From: Crambe crambe
Lineage: Eukaryota > Porifera > Demospongiae > Poecilosclerida > Crambeidae
NCBI GenBank assembly: GCA_963924555.1
Contig: OZ004588.1
Coordinates: forward strand, 1,426,001-1,490,000
Direction of reading: 5' to 3'
Length of the DNA: 64,000 bases
In this document: positions 1 to 25,199 of the stretch, in pieces
Layout: the number at the start of each line of letters is the position of its first letter
How positions within the stretch are numbered: the stretch's first letter is position 1
Program-made: the position numbers and the translations under genes
Notes under the pieces: generated by a model
Database searches by the model: none
The model's input: the letters and a program-made list of their open reading frames with translations, nothing else
What the model was told of the DNA's origin: nothing

Positions 1-130
1 ATAACACATCACATGACTGAGTACTTCAAACTCTCATTGAATGATTCTATAAATAACACATCACATGACTGAGTACTTCAAACTCTCATTGAATGATTCT
101 ATAAATAACATATCACATGACTGAGTACTT
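1..130. repeat. 52-bp tandem repeat, about 2.5 copies
   Basis: Units start at 1, 53 and 105 with ATAACACATCACATGACTGA. The repeat lies in the PLC intron after the last exon seen. No coding potential. Confidence 0.9.
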
Positions 131-138
131 TAAATTAC

Positions 139-12913
<12,775 letters not shown>

Positions 12914-13449
12914 GGTGGAATTTTGAACAGTATCTGGAGCCTTGTGTTTCTTCCCTAGAGCTCGTAAGGTCACTCGTCTCTCTGCGGCTGACCTGTACTG
13001 TGACAAGACTAAGTGATGAATTTACCACATCTAAAGGCGCCGGCGGCTGAGCTTTTAGGGCGGTTCCAATTACGCATGCGCTGTAGGTTTTTATAATGTG
13101 GGGGTGTGGTATGTGGGCGTTGACAAGCCTAGTCCGTAAGGGCATAGATCTATGGTAAGGCTACTGGAATAGATGACTAAGTAAGCAGGATGAGCTCCAC
13201 TAAGAAGAAGGATCAGGTAAATTGTTTTGATAGTTATGCCCGATTGAAACGCCAGCACCTCAATGTAGTCAAGGGGAGTGGCTGACATAGCTAATAGGTT
13301 CGCTTTTGACACCAGCAATTCAAAAATATTACATCTCTCTGACTCATTGACCAAGTGTTAAGATACAAGCCCTGCATGCAAGGTCAACATTCCAAGCATT
13401 GAATCAAAGGAGTCTTCAACAACTTGACAAGTTCGTTACCACATCAGTG
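12914..13449. promoter_or_regulatory. Divergent promoter region, PLC gene and RA-domain gene, with NRF1-like site
   Basis: About 540 bp separates the PLC start codon (minus) from the chosen start of the RA-domain gene (plus). A palindromic TACGCATGCGCTG at 13071-13083 resembles the animal NRF-1 site. Nothing coding was seen. Promoter role is inferred from the head-to-head layout. Confidence 0.5.
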
Positions 13450-16400
13450 ATGTTGTATAAATATCTGCAGAAACGGAGGCACTCTTTCTCATCACTGAAA
13501 TTCATGGCTGCAGCAACAGAGAAAGAAGAAAGCACTCAAGTGTCTACTTCTAGCAAGGGAAGAAGATCAAGTTTAGCTCTTCCCAGAGAATCTAGAACTA
13601 CCTTCACCTCATCAGGAGTCCATAGTGAGAAGGAATCAAAAAAGGAAGGAGAAAAACGGTCATGGCTTGATATCCTCAGGTTAAAGAAGCGAAGGAGGAC
13701 AAAAGTATCTGATTCAAAATCAGCAAATGAGGTAAAAAAGATGGACAGGATCACAGGATAGGTAGCTTATGGACACATTGCACGCATGTAGGGCTAAAGC
13801 TGGAACTCAATGTAGCTAAGCATACTAGCAGTCTCATTATGAGAAGACTTTAAGTCCGTAGGGAGCATGAAAATTTCTGTTTGATGTGTGCGATGCTACT
13901 GTAGCTCAGCATAGACAGTCAATGAGTCTCATATGAAACTCTAAGTCTAGGGACTCATTGCTTGACATGTGCGATGCTATAGAACTGATAGCTAGCTAAT
14001 CTTTCTTTCTCTGTCTAATCTTTCTTTACTTCTCTGTAGTCTACTAGACCCAGAGGGGAAGAAGATGAGGCATACTCCCAAATGAAATCCAGAGGAGAAT
14101 ATGCTCGGGTGATAATCACCGAACTCAACCCTCAGGCCTATTACAAGACTCTGCCCATTACTCAGTACACCACCTCTTTTGAGGTCATCGTCAAGCTCAT
14201 ACAGAAGTATGCCAAGACTGGGGAGACAGAGGACCCAAACTCATTTTATCTAACTGAGGTATGTGTCTCAACGATGTGTAGATGATAATTTCCAGTGTTT
14301 ACTTTACTCCTAAGAGAAGGCATAAGTCTAAAATCCAGATTTCATACTGGGAAGTTTTACAAGTAACTAAATAAATTGTACTGTAAGGAAATACGTAAGG
14401 AAGTGGTAACTCTCTTTATGTTAGGGAATGTGTCCAAACTGGAATTACTCAGAATCAGCAATGGCCCTAACTGTAATCTATTACATGTATTTTTTTGTTG
14501 TACCTTTGAAATGTCCCAATCCCACATTACAGTGTAGAAGCCAGGGTTTCATCTAGGAATTTCACCTTGGGGAGGGGGGGAGAGAGAAGCTCACAGAACA
14601 TGTGGTGAGGGGGAGGGTGCAGGAGGGAAATGTGTCCCCTCAGCCTCCTGCATAATGCTATACATCCTATCCTTAGAAATATTTTTTAAATGCTTGGATC
14701 CTAAAAATATGGGGGGGGGGGGGGGGGGGGGGGGAGCTACAGATGAAACCCTGGAAGCACACACTAGTTGCGTGCATGAATATGTACTGCATGAAGTACA
14801 TGATTAATAATATAAGCTATGTATTACTTATGAATCATAGCACTCACACTTTGGTCTCCCAGGACCCACTATCTTTACAATTGTGTGTTCTGCATGCATG
14901 CTATTACAGGTGAAAGAGAGCAAACAGGGAAGTTATTCACGTGTACTGAAGAACAGTGACCGTCTCTTTGAGGTTCAGTCCAGGTGGGATGAAAACACCG
15001 ACTGTTCTTTTGCTCTCTGTCGGGCTCATTTGCCGGTCGCTGATACTCTTCCCGAGGTAGAGGACACTCTTCCAGAGGTAGAGGACACCTCTGAACAACT
15101 CCCCATCAGAGGTGAGAGAGATATCCTATAGCTAGCAGATCTTCTTGGAGGCATAGAGCCTCATATAATTATAGAGACAATAATGCCGGCTGGTGAGGGA
15201 TGGCACGTCATTCATGACTACTTTTCTAAGAAAATAAATCAGACACTCAGTACAAAAATATAACCTCCAAGAAAACCTCTTGCTCTACGTAGACACTTGT
15301 CAATATACCAAATGATTATAGTGTTGTACCTTCCCAGGTAAAAATCAGACATTTTGCCATTATTTCTCAAATCCCTTCTTTCAAATAATATATATTATTT
15401 CTATAGTTGGACTACTTCCCCAATGCATATTAAAGGGGGCATCTCCAAATTGAAAAGGTGTGCTTAATATTGTAGTGACATTAAGGGGGGAAGGGTTAAG
15501 GCTATGGCATTAGCTCCAGCTCAATTATGTCTAGCAATGCTGTTTACCTTCTGTTTTCGTCAGGCACTCTTAATTTTTGGTGTGTGCAGTGGAACATCCT
15601 AATAAAGGACACTTAGGGGGAAAGACCTTTATCCTTATCTTGGAGGTCACACTTTGTATCAAGTGTCTGAATTCATTTTCTTAGAAAAGTAGCATCTATG
15701 AGGCTCTATAAAGTCTAAGCATTCATCTGCCTCCAAGAAGATCTGCTAGCTATAATAATTATAATTTCATTCACACACTTGTTTAGTAAGTAATTATGGG
15801 TGTGTCTTGTGGGTGTGGCCAATGTCTGGAGGACATTGAGCAGCAGTGTCCGTTGTCCGGAGTTTGGAGGTAGTCTATTCCTCGGAGGTTTTTAATACAC
15901 TAGTTCTGTGGTAATTGCTTTGATGGTTGTCTGTTTTACGGAGGTCGTCCACTTCTGAGAGGGTCCACTAGGAGAGGTTTCACTGTAATAACTTGGTGGT
16001 CCAAGTTAGTTTTAAAGTTATTTTTCCATAGCAACCATGGATGGGCAGGATGTATTGGCACCCATGGAGATGCAATGTTTGATTTAGACTATCATGGAAA
16101 AATGTCATGTCATAGAGTCAGATTTGAAATTGGAATATCAGCTGTAAATAAACAAAGGTGTATGAAAGATGATGGCCAATATTGGGTGGGGGGGGGGGGG
16201 GGGGGGGGGGGGGGCTGACTACTACAGTGTGCATGAAAAGTGGGGTCTGGGAGGAAGAATTCAAGAATATTAGATGGTGCATTCTGATTGCAGGGATGTC
16301 CACATTGTGTCACTAGTCTATTGGTAGATGACCACATGTAATAATCAGGCCTATAATATTGGGGGGGGGGGGGGGGGTTCCAGTTCCTCTAGCCCCCCTT

Positions 16401-18405
16401 CCTATGCCTATGATAAGTTTCTTTTCTCCCTATAGCCATGATCATCTCACCAAGTCAAGATTCTTTCTATAATAGTTATCCTGGTCTGTCAGACACGGGT
16501 GAAGATGTGCTCCCCTCTACTTTATACCACCCGCCAATTGTGCCTCACGAAGCCACACCTGACACTACCACAGTTGAGGAACCCAGCAAGGAACTTAGCA
16601 GTTACCATGGAATAAGTTCTCGTATTCGAAATTCGAAGCTCATCACAAGTCCTTCTGAAAAAAGTGCCGATTCCAAAACAAATTCATTCGAAATGGCCAC
16701 CACAAATCGTGCAAAATTGAAAACTTACCCAGGAAAGCGCAATCCGAAATACATGAGCTTTTCGGATCCAAATATCGAAACTATTGTGGAACAGGACGTT
16801 GAAGATGAGCCACTTGGCCCACCTCTGGGAGGACCTGATCCCAGGGAAGGAGAGAGTAAGAATCAGGACAGATGGACCCAGAGACAACTGATGCAGCAGT
16901 CGATCAATCAGGGAATGAAAGGTATAATGGCTAAAGTGATCAGCGAAACAAAACAGAGTTCTCCAAAAGTGAAAAAACTTCACCTTCGTAGTCATACACT
17001 TCCAGCTATTCCACTCCACAAGAGCCCTAGCCCTAGCCCTAGCCCTAGCCCTCTTGACAGTATTACCTCAACACCTTTGGACATGAAAAATGGCAGCATT
17101 GAAGTGAGGGCTCTAGTGTGCTCCCCTGTGACTTCCACCGATGTTAAGTTGTATCCCAACTTTGTTTTCACCCCTCTGCCCAAGCAGAACACAGTTGCTA
17201 TGGAGAAAGATGCCAGTGAAGCCACCGAAATGAGTAAGCTTGACACAAGTGATGTATCAGAATGGAGAGATCACTCCTTTTCAGGTGATGAAGAACCTGG
17301 AAATGTTTTTATTGGTCCTCTAGTGAAGAATTTAGACAGTGCAGAGGAAGATGGAAAAGAGAGAGTAGTAAATAATAAAGACTCTCAGCTGTGTAGCTCA
17401 GAGGTGAAGAAAGAACCTTGTGTAATAGAGGAAAATGAGGAGGCGAGAGTTATTGTAGAACAAGAAATGAAACCTAATGAAGACTCTCAGCTGTGTAACT
17501 CAGAGATGGAGAAAGGACCAGTAAAGAAACTGACTTTGCAAGAGCCAGTCATGGTAGCAAAAATGGAAGCTTCCAAGGATAGAGAAACATCTCTACTTAT
17601 GCACTCAGAGTGTCCTATCAAAAGCTTTGCTCAACCCTTGGACAGTGGAGAACAGTACCACACACAAATGGAGTTGGTGAAACCAATATCTTCTTTGCTT
17701 GATGAAAGAATGAGTAGTGAAGTACAGAACAAGCCTGTTGAAGTCTCTGCAATCTCTCCTAATGCCACCCAAAATGAACCCAATCAAGAAAGTAATATTC
17801 CTAAGCCACTATCCTCAATTACAAATGCGTTTTCAACATGCAGTTTAAGTAATGAGATGAAGAATGCAAACTGTCCAGGCATGAAAAGATCTCAGACTGA
17901 TACACCAGTAGGGAGAACTTCTGTGACAAAATTGAAGAGGCCTCACAGTTTTCATGTTTCCAAGAGTCGTATGGCAGACCTCACCAAGGATGAGGTCATA
18001 CGCAAAGCAGCTTTGAGGGGAATGTTAAAGAAACCAAAGACTCCACTGAAATCAAGAGAGATGGTGGCTGACATTGATGACTTGATATCACAGAAGCAGG
18101 GTAACAAGGGTGCCAAATCTCCTACAAGGAAACGTCGACCAATCAGGAAATGGTATAGTTTTAAGGATCCTTCAGCTTCAAGTGCCGACGCAAGCAATCC
18201 TGGAACCGAGGATGAGGAAGTCACTAAACTCAGCATATCATTGACTGCTTTGAACACCAGTTTTTCCAGTGATTCCAGTCCAGATGCCAAGAGTCATTTT
18301 CACGAGATTTCAAGACCGAAATCTGCTCCCATTCGACCAAATAATGCTGACAGACAAATAGAAACAGAAGAAAACATTGAAGAACCGTGGTGGACAAAGT
18401 TGTGA
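13450..18405 (+). CDS. Ras-association (RA) domain protein with long disordered C-terminus
   Basis: Probable Ras/Rap-GTP-binding adaptor. Four exons join in frame (13450-13731, 14040-14258, 14910-15111, 16436-18405), about 890 residues. Exon 1 is basic and Ser-rich (SWLDILRLKKRRRTK). Exons 2-3 form a ubiquitin-like RA domain: YARVIITELNP, then YKTLPITQYTTSFEVI, a helix (VKLIQKYAKTG), FYLTEVKE, and LFEVQSRWDE before a final strand. The 650-residue last exon is mostly disordered, rich in S, K, E and P, with no second domain recognised, and ends EEPWWTKL. The next in-frame ATG is at 13504; the frame is open upstream of 13450, so a further 5' exon is possible. RA domains occur in RASSF, RalGDS, afadin and others, and I cannot place this one in a family. 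Confidence 0.75.
14711..14734. repeat. Poly-G tract (24 bp)
   Basis: Homopolymer in intron 2 of the RA-domain gene. Similar tracts are at 16188-16214, 16361-16377 and 23811-23842, and poly-C at 40803-40826. Tract lengths are prone to sequencing error. Confidence 0.9.
16188..16214. repeat. Poly-G tract (27 bp)
   Basis: Homopolymer in the 1.3-kb intron 3 of the RA-domain gene (15112-16435). The rest of the intron has no exon signal that I could see. Confidence 0.9.
16361..16377. repeat. Poly-G tract (17 bp)
   Basis: Homopolymer about 60 bp upstream of the last exon of the RA-domain gene. Confidence 0.9.
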
Positions 18406-18577
18406 GCAATTAGCTACTCACCACAATCTTCACCAAATTCTCTCCTTTCCCAATCAGCTTCTCTCTTTTTGTTGTTGCTCGTTTATTGTTTATGCATAAT
18501 CATCAAATTATTTATTAGTACCATAATACGTCTTTTTTAAAAAATTGATTGTGATTAATGATTAATAATACAAGTTC

Positions 18578-19440
18578 TCAAGTTCTGTCTGAAGCATCTA
18601 CATCTGTCGGTAATGGTGAGGATTCTCTCATGTTGATATCGGTCAAGGACACAGTAGGTGCTTGGAGAAGATAATTCCCCATCCCAGCAGCCATATCTGC
18701 CTCTTTTTGAGAATAGACTGGCTCCTTCAAAGCTTGCAATCTAGAAAGAGGGCAGATAAGTTCATAAATATCCTATTTAAATTAAGAGTTCATGTGTGAC
18801 TAAACGACACATCAAAGGTCAAATAAGGGACTTTACTCTCAAGGAGAACTGAGTGAATCAAAATACCTTCTTCCCATACCAGTAGATTAGTAAAATGAAA
18901 CCTGTCCAATAATTGGATAACAATAGTTAAGGCCACTCTGCCATGAAGCACCTATTCCAGCTATTTCAACCTTCAAAAGAGGCCCACCTCTCTAAATTTA
19001 ATACAGTACACAGCTAGTGGACAAAAGTTCTTTTTAACTGCATAGATAACCAACCTTCTTTTGTGAGGCTTCCCCTTAAAGTGAACCTTCAAAGCACCTT
19101 GATCGATAAAGTATCTCCTACATACAATGAATACAATTGCCAAGTTTCTCACTAGATGTCATTTTGACACACTTGATTTACGCGCATGTGACACAGTAAT
19201 GCTGGGCAGACCCAGGGAGGTCATGATTCACAGCCTGCAGCAGTAGCTTCTGGACTTTCTCAGGTTGTAGGTCATCATGGATTTGATCTATGTCCTAAAG
19301 AATACATGTCAATACAATATAGCACGCTATTTTCACGTTTTAAGATGCGCAGTACTAACCTTTGTCCTTCTCTTGGTTCGGTATTTCTTCTTTATGTCCT
19401 TCACGTTCTTGTGCATCCGTTTTCTTCTATATCTCCCCAT
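18578..19440 (-). CDS. ZNF593: ZNF593/Bud20-type zinc-finger protein (60S biogenesis)
   Basis: Shuttling nuclear protein that accompanies pre-60S ribosomal particles (role known from yeast Bud20 and human ZNF593). Four exons (19440-19360, 19294-19182, 19117-19055, 18740-18578) give 139 residues; the human protein is 134. Start MGRYRRKRMHKN is a basic N-terminus, followed by DIDQIHDDL, then a single C2H2 finger of the wide dsRNA/ribosome-factor type (CVTCARYFIDQGALKVHF, second His in KPHKRR), then the family signature EPVYSQKEADMAAGMG. All four junctions keep frame. It is head to head with GRWD1, another 60S-linked factor, only 114 bp apart. Confidence 0.93.
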
Positions 19441-19554
19441 TTCTTTCTATAAACTTTTGTTTACACGTGGTAAGAAATATACGGATGTTACACCTATCGA
19501 ATATACGGAAGGAAAACGAATGTTGGGGCGGAGTACACACGTGGTTAATTAATA
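19441..19554. promoter_or_regulatory. Very short divergent promoter, ZNF593 and GRWD1
   Basis: Only 114 bp separate the two start codons on opposite strands, so both promoters and 5' leaders must overlap. It contains ACACGTGG-type E-box-like words. No TATA box was recognised. Confidence 0.7.
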
Positions 19555-21140
19555 ATGGATGAAGAACAGAATGGACTGTCTGGGACAGGTATGTGTGGTA
19601 GGAAGAATGTTTCTATGATGGAGTCATGCCATCATCTCACACAGAGAGTTCAAGTGAAGAGGAAGAAGAAGCCATGGAGGAGGAAGATGCTGGAATGGAG
19701 ACAACTACCTTTAAAGAGAAAGCAGCAAAGCCCAAGGTCTACCTACCTGGAACTGAATTGCAGGAAGGGGAGGAGTTAGTCCGTGATAGTTCCACTTATT
19801 ATATGTATCATGTGGTACGTTATTAAGGGAGAACCTCAAATCTGTGACGGGAGAAGGTAATCGTGGGGAGGGGTGGAGGAAGGAGGGAGAGGCCTTCACC
19901 CTCCCCCTGTCAGTCATAAAATACTCCCTGCACTTTTTAGCACCTCACTAAATAAATAATTATTATTAACCCCTTGATTTTAACCCCATTACCCCTTGAT
20001 TTAACCCTATCAATGCTAGGCACAGACTGGAGCTCCATGTCTCAGTTTTGATATTCTGAAAGACTCTTTAGGAGAAGAGCGTACAGAGTATCCGATGACA
20101 GCTTACCTAGTGGCAGGGACGCAATCAGAACAGGCAAAGCAAAACTTCATCATCCTCATGAAGATGTCAGGTTTGAAGAAAACGCAAGAGGATAATGATG
20201 GTATGTATGGAAGATCTCAAGTGTAAATTCTCTTTGGGGTCTAAGAAAGGTGTTAAAGTATTCTCATTTCTTTCCCCCCAAAAAGGGGTATGAGTGAGCA
20301 CCTCACTTCAGTGTATGCGTCCACAATTTAGAACGAGAAAGAAAGATGGAAGTGGTAGCATGGTATTGCATCTAAGAATGTCCTCCTAGTTTCTGAAGAA
20401 CATGTTTGCTTTCATTCTAGATAGAGCACAGTCACTGGTTCCATATTTTCGGATTCTAGATAGAGCACGGGATGATTATTGTCGTGTGTTTTATCACTCT
20501 GCTTACTTTCCAGAAGAGAGTGATGATGAGGATTTACTGGAGGATGATGAACCAGACCTTGATAATGTCATGATCCAACACAATGGAGCTATCAACCGAA
20601 TCAGGGTGAGCTTTGGACATGGGGTAGCATATCTCTTTGTCAATTTTGCACAAAAACTTCAGCCCACCAAAATTCCCACTTACAATTATGATTGTATTGG
20701 CCATGAAATTCCCATTCCACAGTATAAAGTACAAGAGGTTTTTGTTTTGTAAGTAGCTAACATGCATGTGCTGAACTTGGATACCGAGAGGTATTAAAAG
20801 CTACGTAATAACTACAAGCACTTAAAACAGTAATCATGGACACATTTGGCACCCAATCTTTGGTCCTTTGTAAAGAGCTTTTCCTCTTTTAGAAGTTGTT
20901 TGTTGAGAAGTTTGTCCTCTTTCAGAGTGTTCATGTGTTATAGGTGGCTCCCAAGATGGAACACGGGATAGTTGCCACTTGGTCTGAAAAAGGTGTGGTC
21001 AACATTTGGGATACCAGTAAGCATATGGTCTTGTTGGACGCTCCAAGTGCTGGGGGCAGGGCAGCTGGAAAGAAACTCACTGGACACAAGGAAAAACCAC
21101 TTTTCACATTCTCAGGACATAAAGTATGAGAGTTTGGTAG

Positions 21141-21209
<69 letters not shown>

Positions 21210-23540
21210 TCTTTAATTGAAGAAAACCCCCTCCTTTCAGGACACTTCCTAAATCAAGACACCTTCTAATCAGGACACCCTTTTTCTAGCCTCGTCCCCA
21301 GGCTCTATAATTTTGCGGAGGTGGACAAAAGAACCTGATACCCACTGTTTGCAAGCATGCACCAATTTTTCCCCCTGATTGGGGGAAATTGTAACCTCTC
21401 AGTAATCTTCTGTGACAGATGACACAATACTGCTGAATCAGCATTGCAGTAGACTTGCAGACGGTGTTTGTTTTATGCCTGGGACAACCCCACCTAGTAC
21501 TGAGCAAGGAGCAGCAGCAAGCAATTCTCTCCGTTGTTGGGGAATAGTGCAGAGCTGAGGCTGTGATCATCTCAATGGAGAGCGGCTTATGAATAAAGAA
21601 ACTCTTGCCACTATGAATAGTTATAGAAGTGCCAGTCCTGTCTCTCTTCTCCAGAGAATTTCATTGCAATAGCTTTCTTGGTATCTTACAGCACATGCTC
21701 ATACACATACATCCTGTGACATCACAAACCGTCATAAAGTGTAATAGGCAGGAATGAAATTTTCTGGCGCATGCACAAACAGTGGGTACCAGGCTCTATT
21801 TCCCGGTCTCTGCATAATTTTAGAGCCTGGGTACGACGAGGCAAACCCTTTTTCTGGTTCCAGAAGTGTCCATATTGTGAGGTCTTGCTCACTAGAGGCC
21901 TTGAGTCCACAGAGCAGTCAGTGCTACTTGCTGAGACCAATAATGATAAAAAACAGTGAAACCTCCCAATAATGGACACATTTTGGATCCAGCCTTTTGT
22001 CCTTTGTAGAAAGGTTGTCCTCTTTTGGAGGAGGTTATTTTGCATAGAGTGTAGTTCTGAAGGTACTTTTGGACTGTCCTTTGTCCTCCTTCGAAGCGTC
22101 CTTTTTGTCAGAGGTTCCACTGTAGCTATCGATTCAAAGCAGTTATGAATTTTTTTTCTCCTTTAGATGGAAGGATTTGCAATGGACTGGTCTTCTACAG
22201 TTCCTGGTCGACTAGCCACAGGAGACTGCTCCAAGAACATTCACGTCTGGAATCTGGAGAGTCCCGGTGGGTCCAAGTGGCTGGTGGATAAACGACCCTT
22301 TACCGGACACACTAAATCGGTGGAGGATTTGCAGTGGAGCCCAAATGAACCCAGTGTGAGGCTGGTCTTTTGGAGTTAATGTTAATTGTAGGGGCAGGCA
22401 TCTATAAGGGGATAAAATGAACTTAGTGTAGTTGTGTCAATGCGAGGAGGTTGGGGGGAGGGGGAGGGGGGAGATGGGATATAAGTAAACCAGTGTAATT
22501 AGAACTTGCACTTGGTATGAACTTGCAGCAAAATATAAAATGGGTATTAATTAACAACACAGTGTTTGTGTGTTGAGGTAGTTACTGCTGCACTGTGCAA
22601 TCAATGCTTAAGGTGTTACTCGTGTGTTACTGTATGTGTGTAGTCAACACATTTAGGTGTTACTGGTGAGTTAGAAGTTTATGCTTTGAGGTGTTCATCT
22701 TTCATGTTTGTGTCATCTGATCTGATACAGAACTCTTCTTTGCACACCAGTACAGTATTGAGTGAACTGACACAAAACTCCAATGAATGAGGCTCCCTCC
22801 CTCTCTGCTCTAGGTTTTTGCTTCTTGTTCTGTTGATGGGAGTGTTCGGATTTGGGACTGCAGGGCATCCCCTGACAAGGCAAACATGCTCACCTGCCAC
22901 GCCCACCAGAGTGACGTCAACGTCATCTCCTGGAACAGGAAGGACCCTCTCTTGCTCTCGGGAGGAGATGATGCCATCATCAAAGTGTGGGACTTGAGAC
23001 AGTTCAAGAAGTAAGTATTCAGTTAAATTTAGTACCTAACGACCTCCGGACATTTTCCATAAGGCAATTTGAACATTGACGTGGGCAGTCCCAGGTATAT
23101 AGGAACCAAATATCTGCCTTGAGGCTATTTGAGATGAAGATGTGGCATAGATTTTTATCACACAAGTAGAAAAAGGCCCTATAATAGATTACTGCTCTTT
23201 AGCTGAAATTGCTTGCCATAATTACAGAGGAGAACCAGTGGCCACCTTCAAACATCACTCCGGTCCCATCACATCCCTGGAGTGGCACCCCACTGACACC
23301 ACTGTCTTTGCCTCCGCTGGAGAAGACAACCAGGTCGTCCAATGGGATCTCTCCATTGAGACAGACGTGGGAGGAGCAGAGGACTCACAAGTCACACCCC
23401 CAGGGATTCCACCACAGCTGCTCTTCATCCACCAGGGGCAGCAAGAGGTGAAGGAGATCCACTGGCATCCACAGCTTCCTGGGGTGCTTCTCACAACTGC
23501 TCTAACTGGCTTCAATATTTTCAGAACTATAAGTGTCTAA
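19555..23540 (+). CDS. GRWD1: Glutamate-rich WD-repeat protein 1 (GRWD1/Rrb1)
   Basis: Histone-binding and ribosome-biogenesis WD40 protein; yeast Rrb1 is a chaperone for ribosomal protein L3. Eight exons (19555-19588, 19645-19814, 20020-20200, 20514-20605, 20944-21123, 22167-22355, 22814-23010, 23228-23540) give 451 residues, matching the usual length of about 446. Visible: acidic N-terminus ([14 protein letters not shown]), VYLPGTEL, the N-terminal motif [10 protein letters not shown], a second acidic loop ([13 protein letters not shown]), GGINR-like NGAINRIRV, then WD repeats with [57 protein letters not shown], and the family terminus FNIFRTISV. Exon phases all agree. Confidence 0.96.
21142..21206. 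repeat. (CT)n microsatellite beside a splice donor
   Basis: CT run starting about 19 nt after the donor of GRWD1 exon 5 (21123). The remaining intron to 22166 is otherwise non-coding and includes the small element at 21954-22122. Confidence 0.95.
21954..22122. mobile_element. Short non-autonomous element, Tc1/mariner-like termini (MITE)
   Basis: About 169 bp with inverted ends CAGTGAAACCTC and GAGGTTCCACTG, followed by TA. Internal words (GGACACATTTTGG, TTGTCCTCTTTTGG) recur in diverged form at 20835-20930, 37814-37963, 41023-41100 and, inverted, at 59145-59250. Assignment to a Tc1/mariner-type family rests on the CAGTGGAACCTC ends and TA flank and is tentative. Confidence 0.5.
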
Positions 23541-23806
23541 GCATGTATGTATGTGTGCAATACAGAATCATCCTGTAGTTGGCAAGCGCAACACGGTGTA
23601 GGATTATGCCAGCATGATTTTCTGGAATCATGCATAATGGGGCACATGTTTGAGAATAATTGAGCCTGCTGGGCTGGTAGAACATACCAGTCATAGATTT
23701 TGTGATTTTATGTATTTAGGGAGTAGCAGTTAACTAGTTGAGTGTTTTAACACATCACATGAGTCTAGCTTCATCGACACAATGATTAAAGAATTATTGT
23801 GAAAAA

Positions 23807-23810
<4 letters not shown>

Positions 23811-23842
<32 letters not shown>
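23811..23842. repeat. Poly-G tract (32 bp)
   Basis: Homopolymer in the intergenic region between GRWD1 (ends 23540) and the Fic pseudogene. 23541-23810 holds nothing recognised apart from probable GRWD1 3' UTR. Confidence 0.9.
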
Positions 23843-23844
<2 letters not shown>

Positions 23845-23876
23845 TCTCTTATGCCTATGATATAAATCAGGACCCA

Positions 23877-24500
23877 GTCGAGTTTTCTATAGGACTTTTT
23901 AAATATTGGGGTCCCAGACTAAAGAAAGAATAGAGGAACTAATCAAAACGGTAAGAGCATCAGGCGGAGAAGCTATTGAAACATGAAACACTTATGCTGC
24001 AATGAAGAAATTGTATCAATTTTTGAAGGATGAAATGCATGGAAGGTTTACATGATACTGCTGGAGAATTTCGTAAGACTGAAGTCTATGCTGTTTGGGA
24101 GGACAGTCTTCATTTCTACCCTCACCCTATTGAAGTCGAGGACAAATTCTATGCACTAGTTGAGCGTCACTATATTATGTTGATGGACTTCAAGCCCCTC
24201 GAAGGAAGAAGTGGAACATGTATTTAAATGTGCTGCTTTTTTAAATTCAATTTTGTGGATACACATCCTTTTGGAGATGGCAATGGTCATAATTATGTGT
24301 CGTTTACTGGCATCTCACACTGATTACTCCTTTTTCAGTAGGTCTCTATCACACTGATAACAAGAACAGAAGTGGACGGGAAGATTATGTTGATGCTATT
24401 GTACGATGTTGAGAGAATCCAAAGGAAGGGCCAGCTGCCTTGTTAGTGGAAGGTGTTTGGAATGGATGGAAGACCTTATGCAAGGTCTTAGAGAGCAGTC
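23877..24500 (+). pseudogene. Broken tandem copy of the Fic gene
   Basis: This segment is clearly homologous at base level to 25480-26220 of the intact Fic gene downstream (for example GAAGCTATTGAAACAT and CACCCTATTGAAGTCGAGGA). It has lost about 57 bp after GAAATGCATGG, carries further small deletions and insertions, and has in-frame stops (a CGA to TGA change in the CGAGAGAAT segment). The active-site motif is damaged: GDGNGR reads GDGNGH followed by inserted bases. The N-terminal part is missing except for short remnants. Order and orientation match the intact gene, so it is a decayed tandem duplicate. Confidence 0.88.
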
Positions 24501-25199
24501 GCTTATTGTATTCATATCTAACAACATTGATTACATTCTCCTGGACTGCATTGTGGGACATACCTCATGAGCACTCTGAGTTTGATGTACCAGACCAGCA
24601 GGAAATGGCCAGAAGAATAGTGAAGCAACTATGTGTGTGCATGTGTGTGCAGGTGTGTGGAGAGATTTTAGTTTGCCCATGATGGGACTCCCCGGTACCA
24701 GGACAGGATAGACAGAAGGCGTTAATTCATCAGGTAGGGATTGATAGATGTCTCAAGGGACCATTTCAAAGTACAATCCTTGTAATAGCCAAGTATACTG
24801 ATGGATGTCCCATGGCTCTATTATTAGCTATCTGCATTAACTACAGCTATTTTGCAAGTAGCATGCTATTCTTGCTATTCTTGCTATTTTGCTATTGTTT
24901 TTTGCCTCTGGTTATGGGATCATAGGACGGAATGGGCACTCCACCAGGTGGAGCCTGATTGACTTTCAATGGATCCCTTCAGAGTACTATCCACATAAAT
25001 AGCACTATGGGATTGATGGACGTCTCATGGGATTCCCCTATACTGTGCTGTAGTATGGGACTGATTAACTGAGACTAGGGACTATAGACATCTGTCATTG
25101 GCAAAACTGAGCTAAGGGGTCTGCAGATCTGTAGGCTAGACTGATCACGCCTATTTCAAAGCTTCAGCTAGCTATATTTATGTCAAATACGGTGACGTT

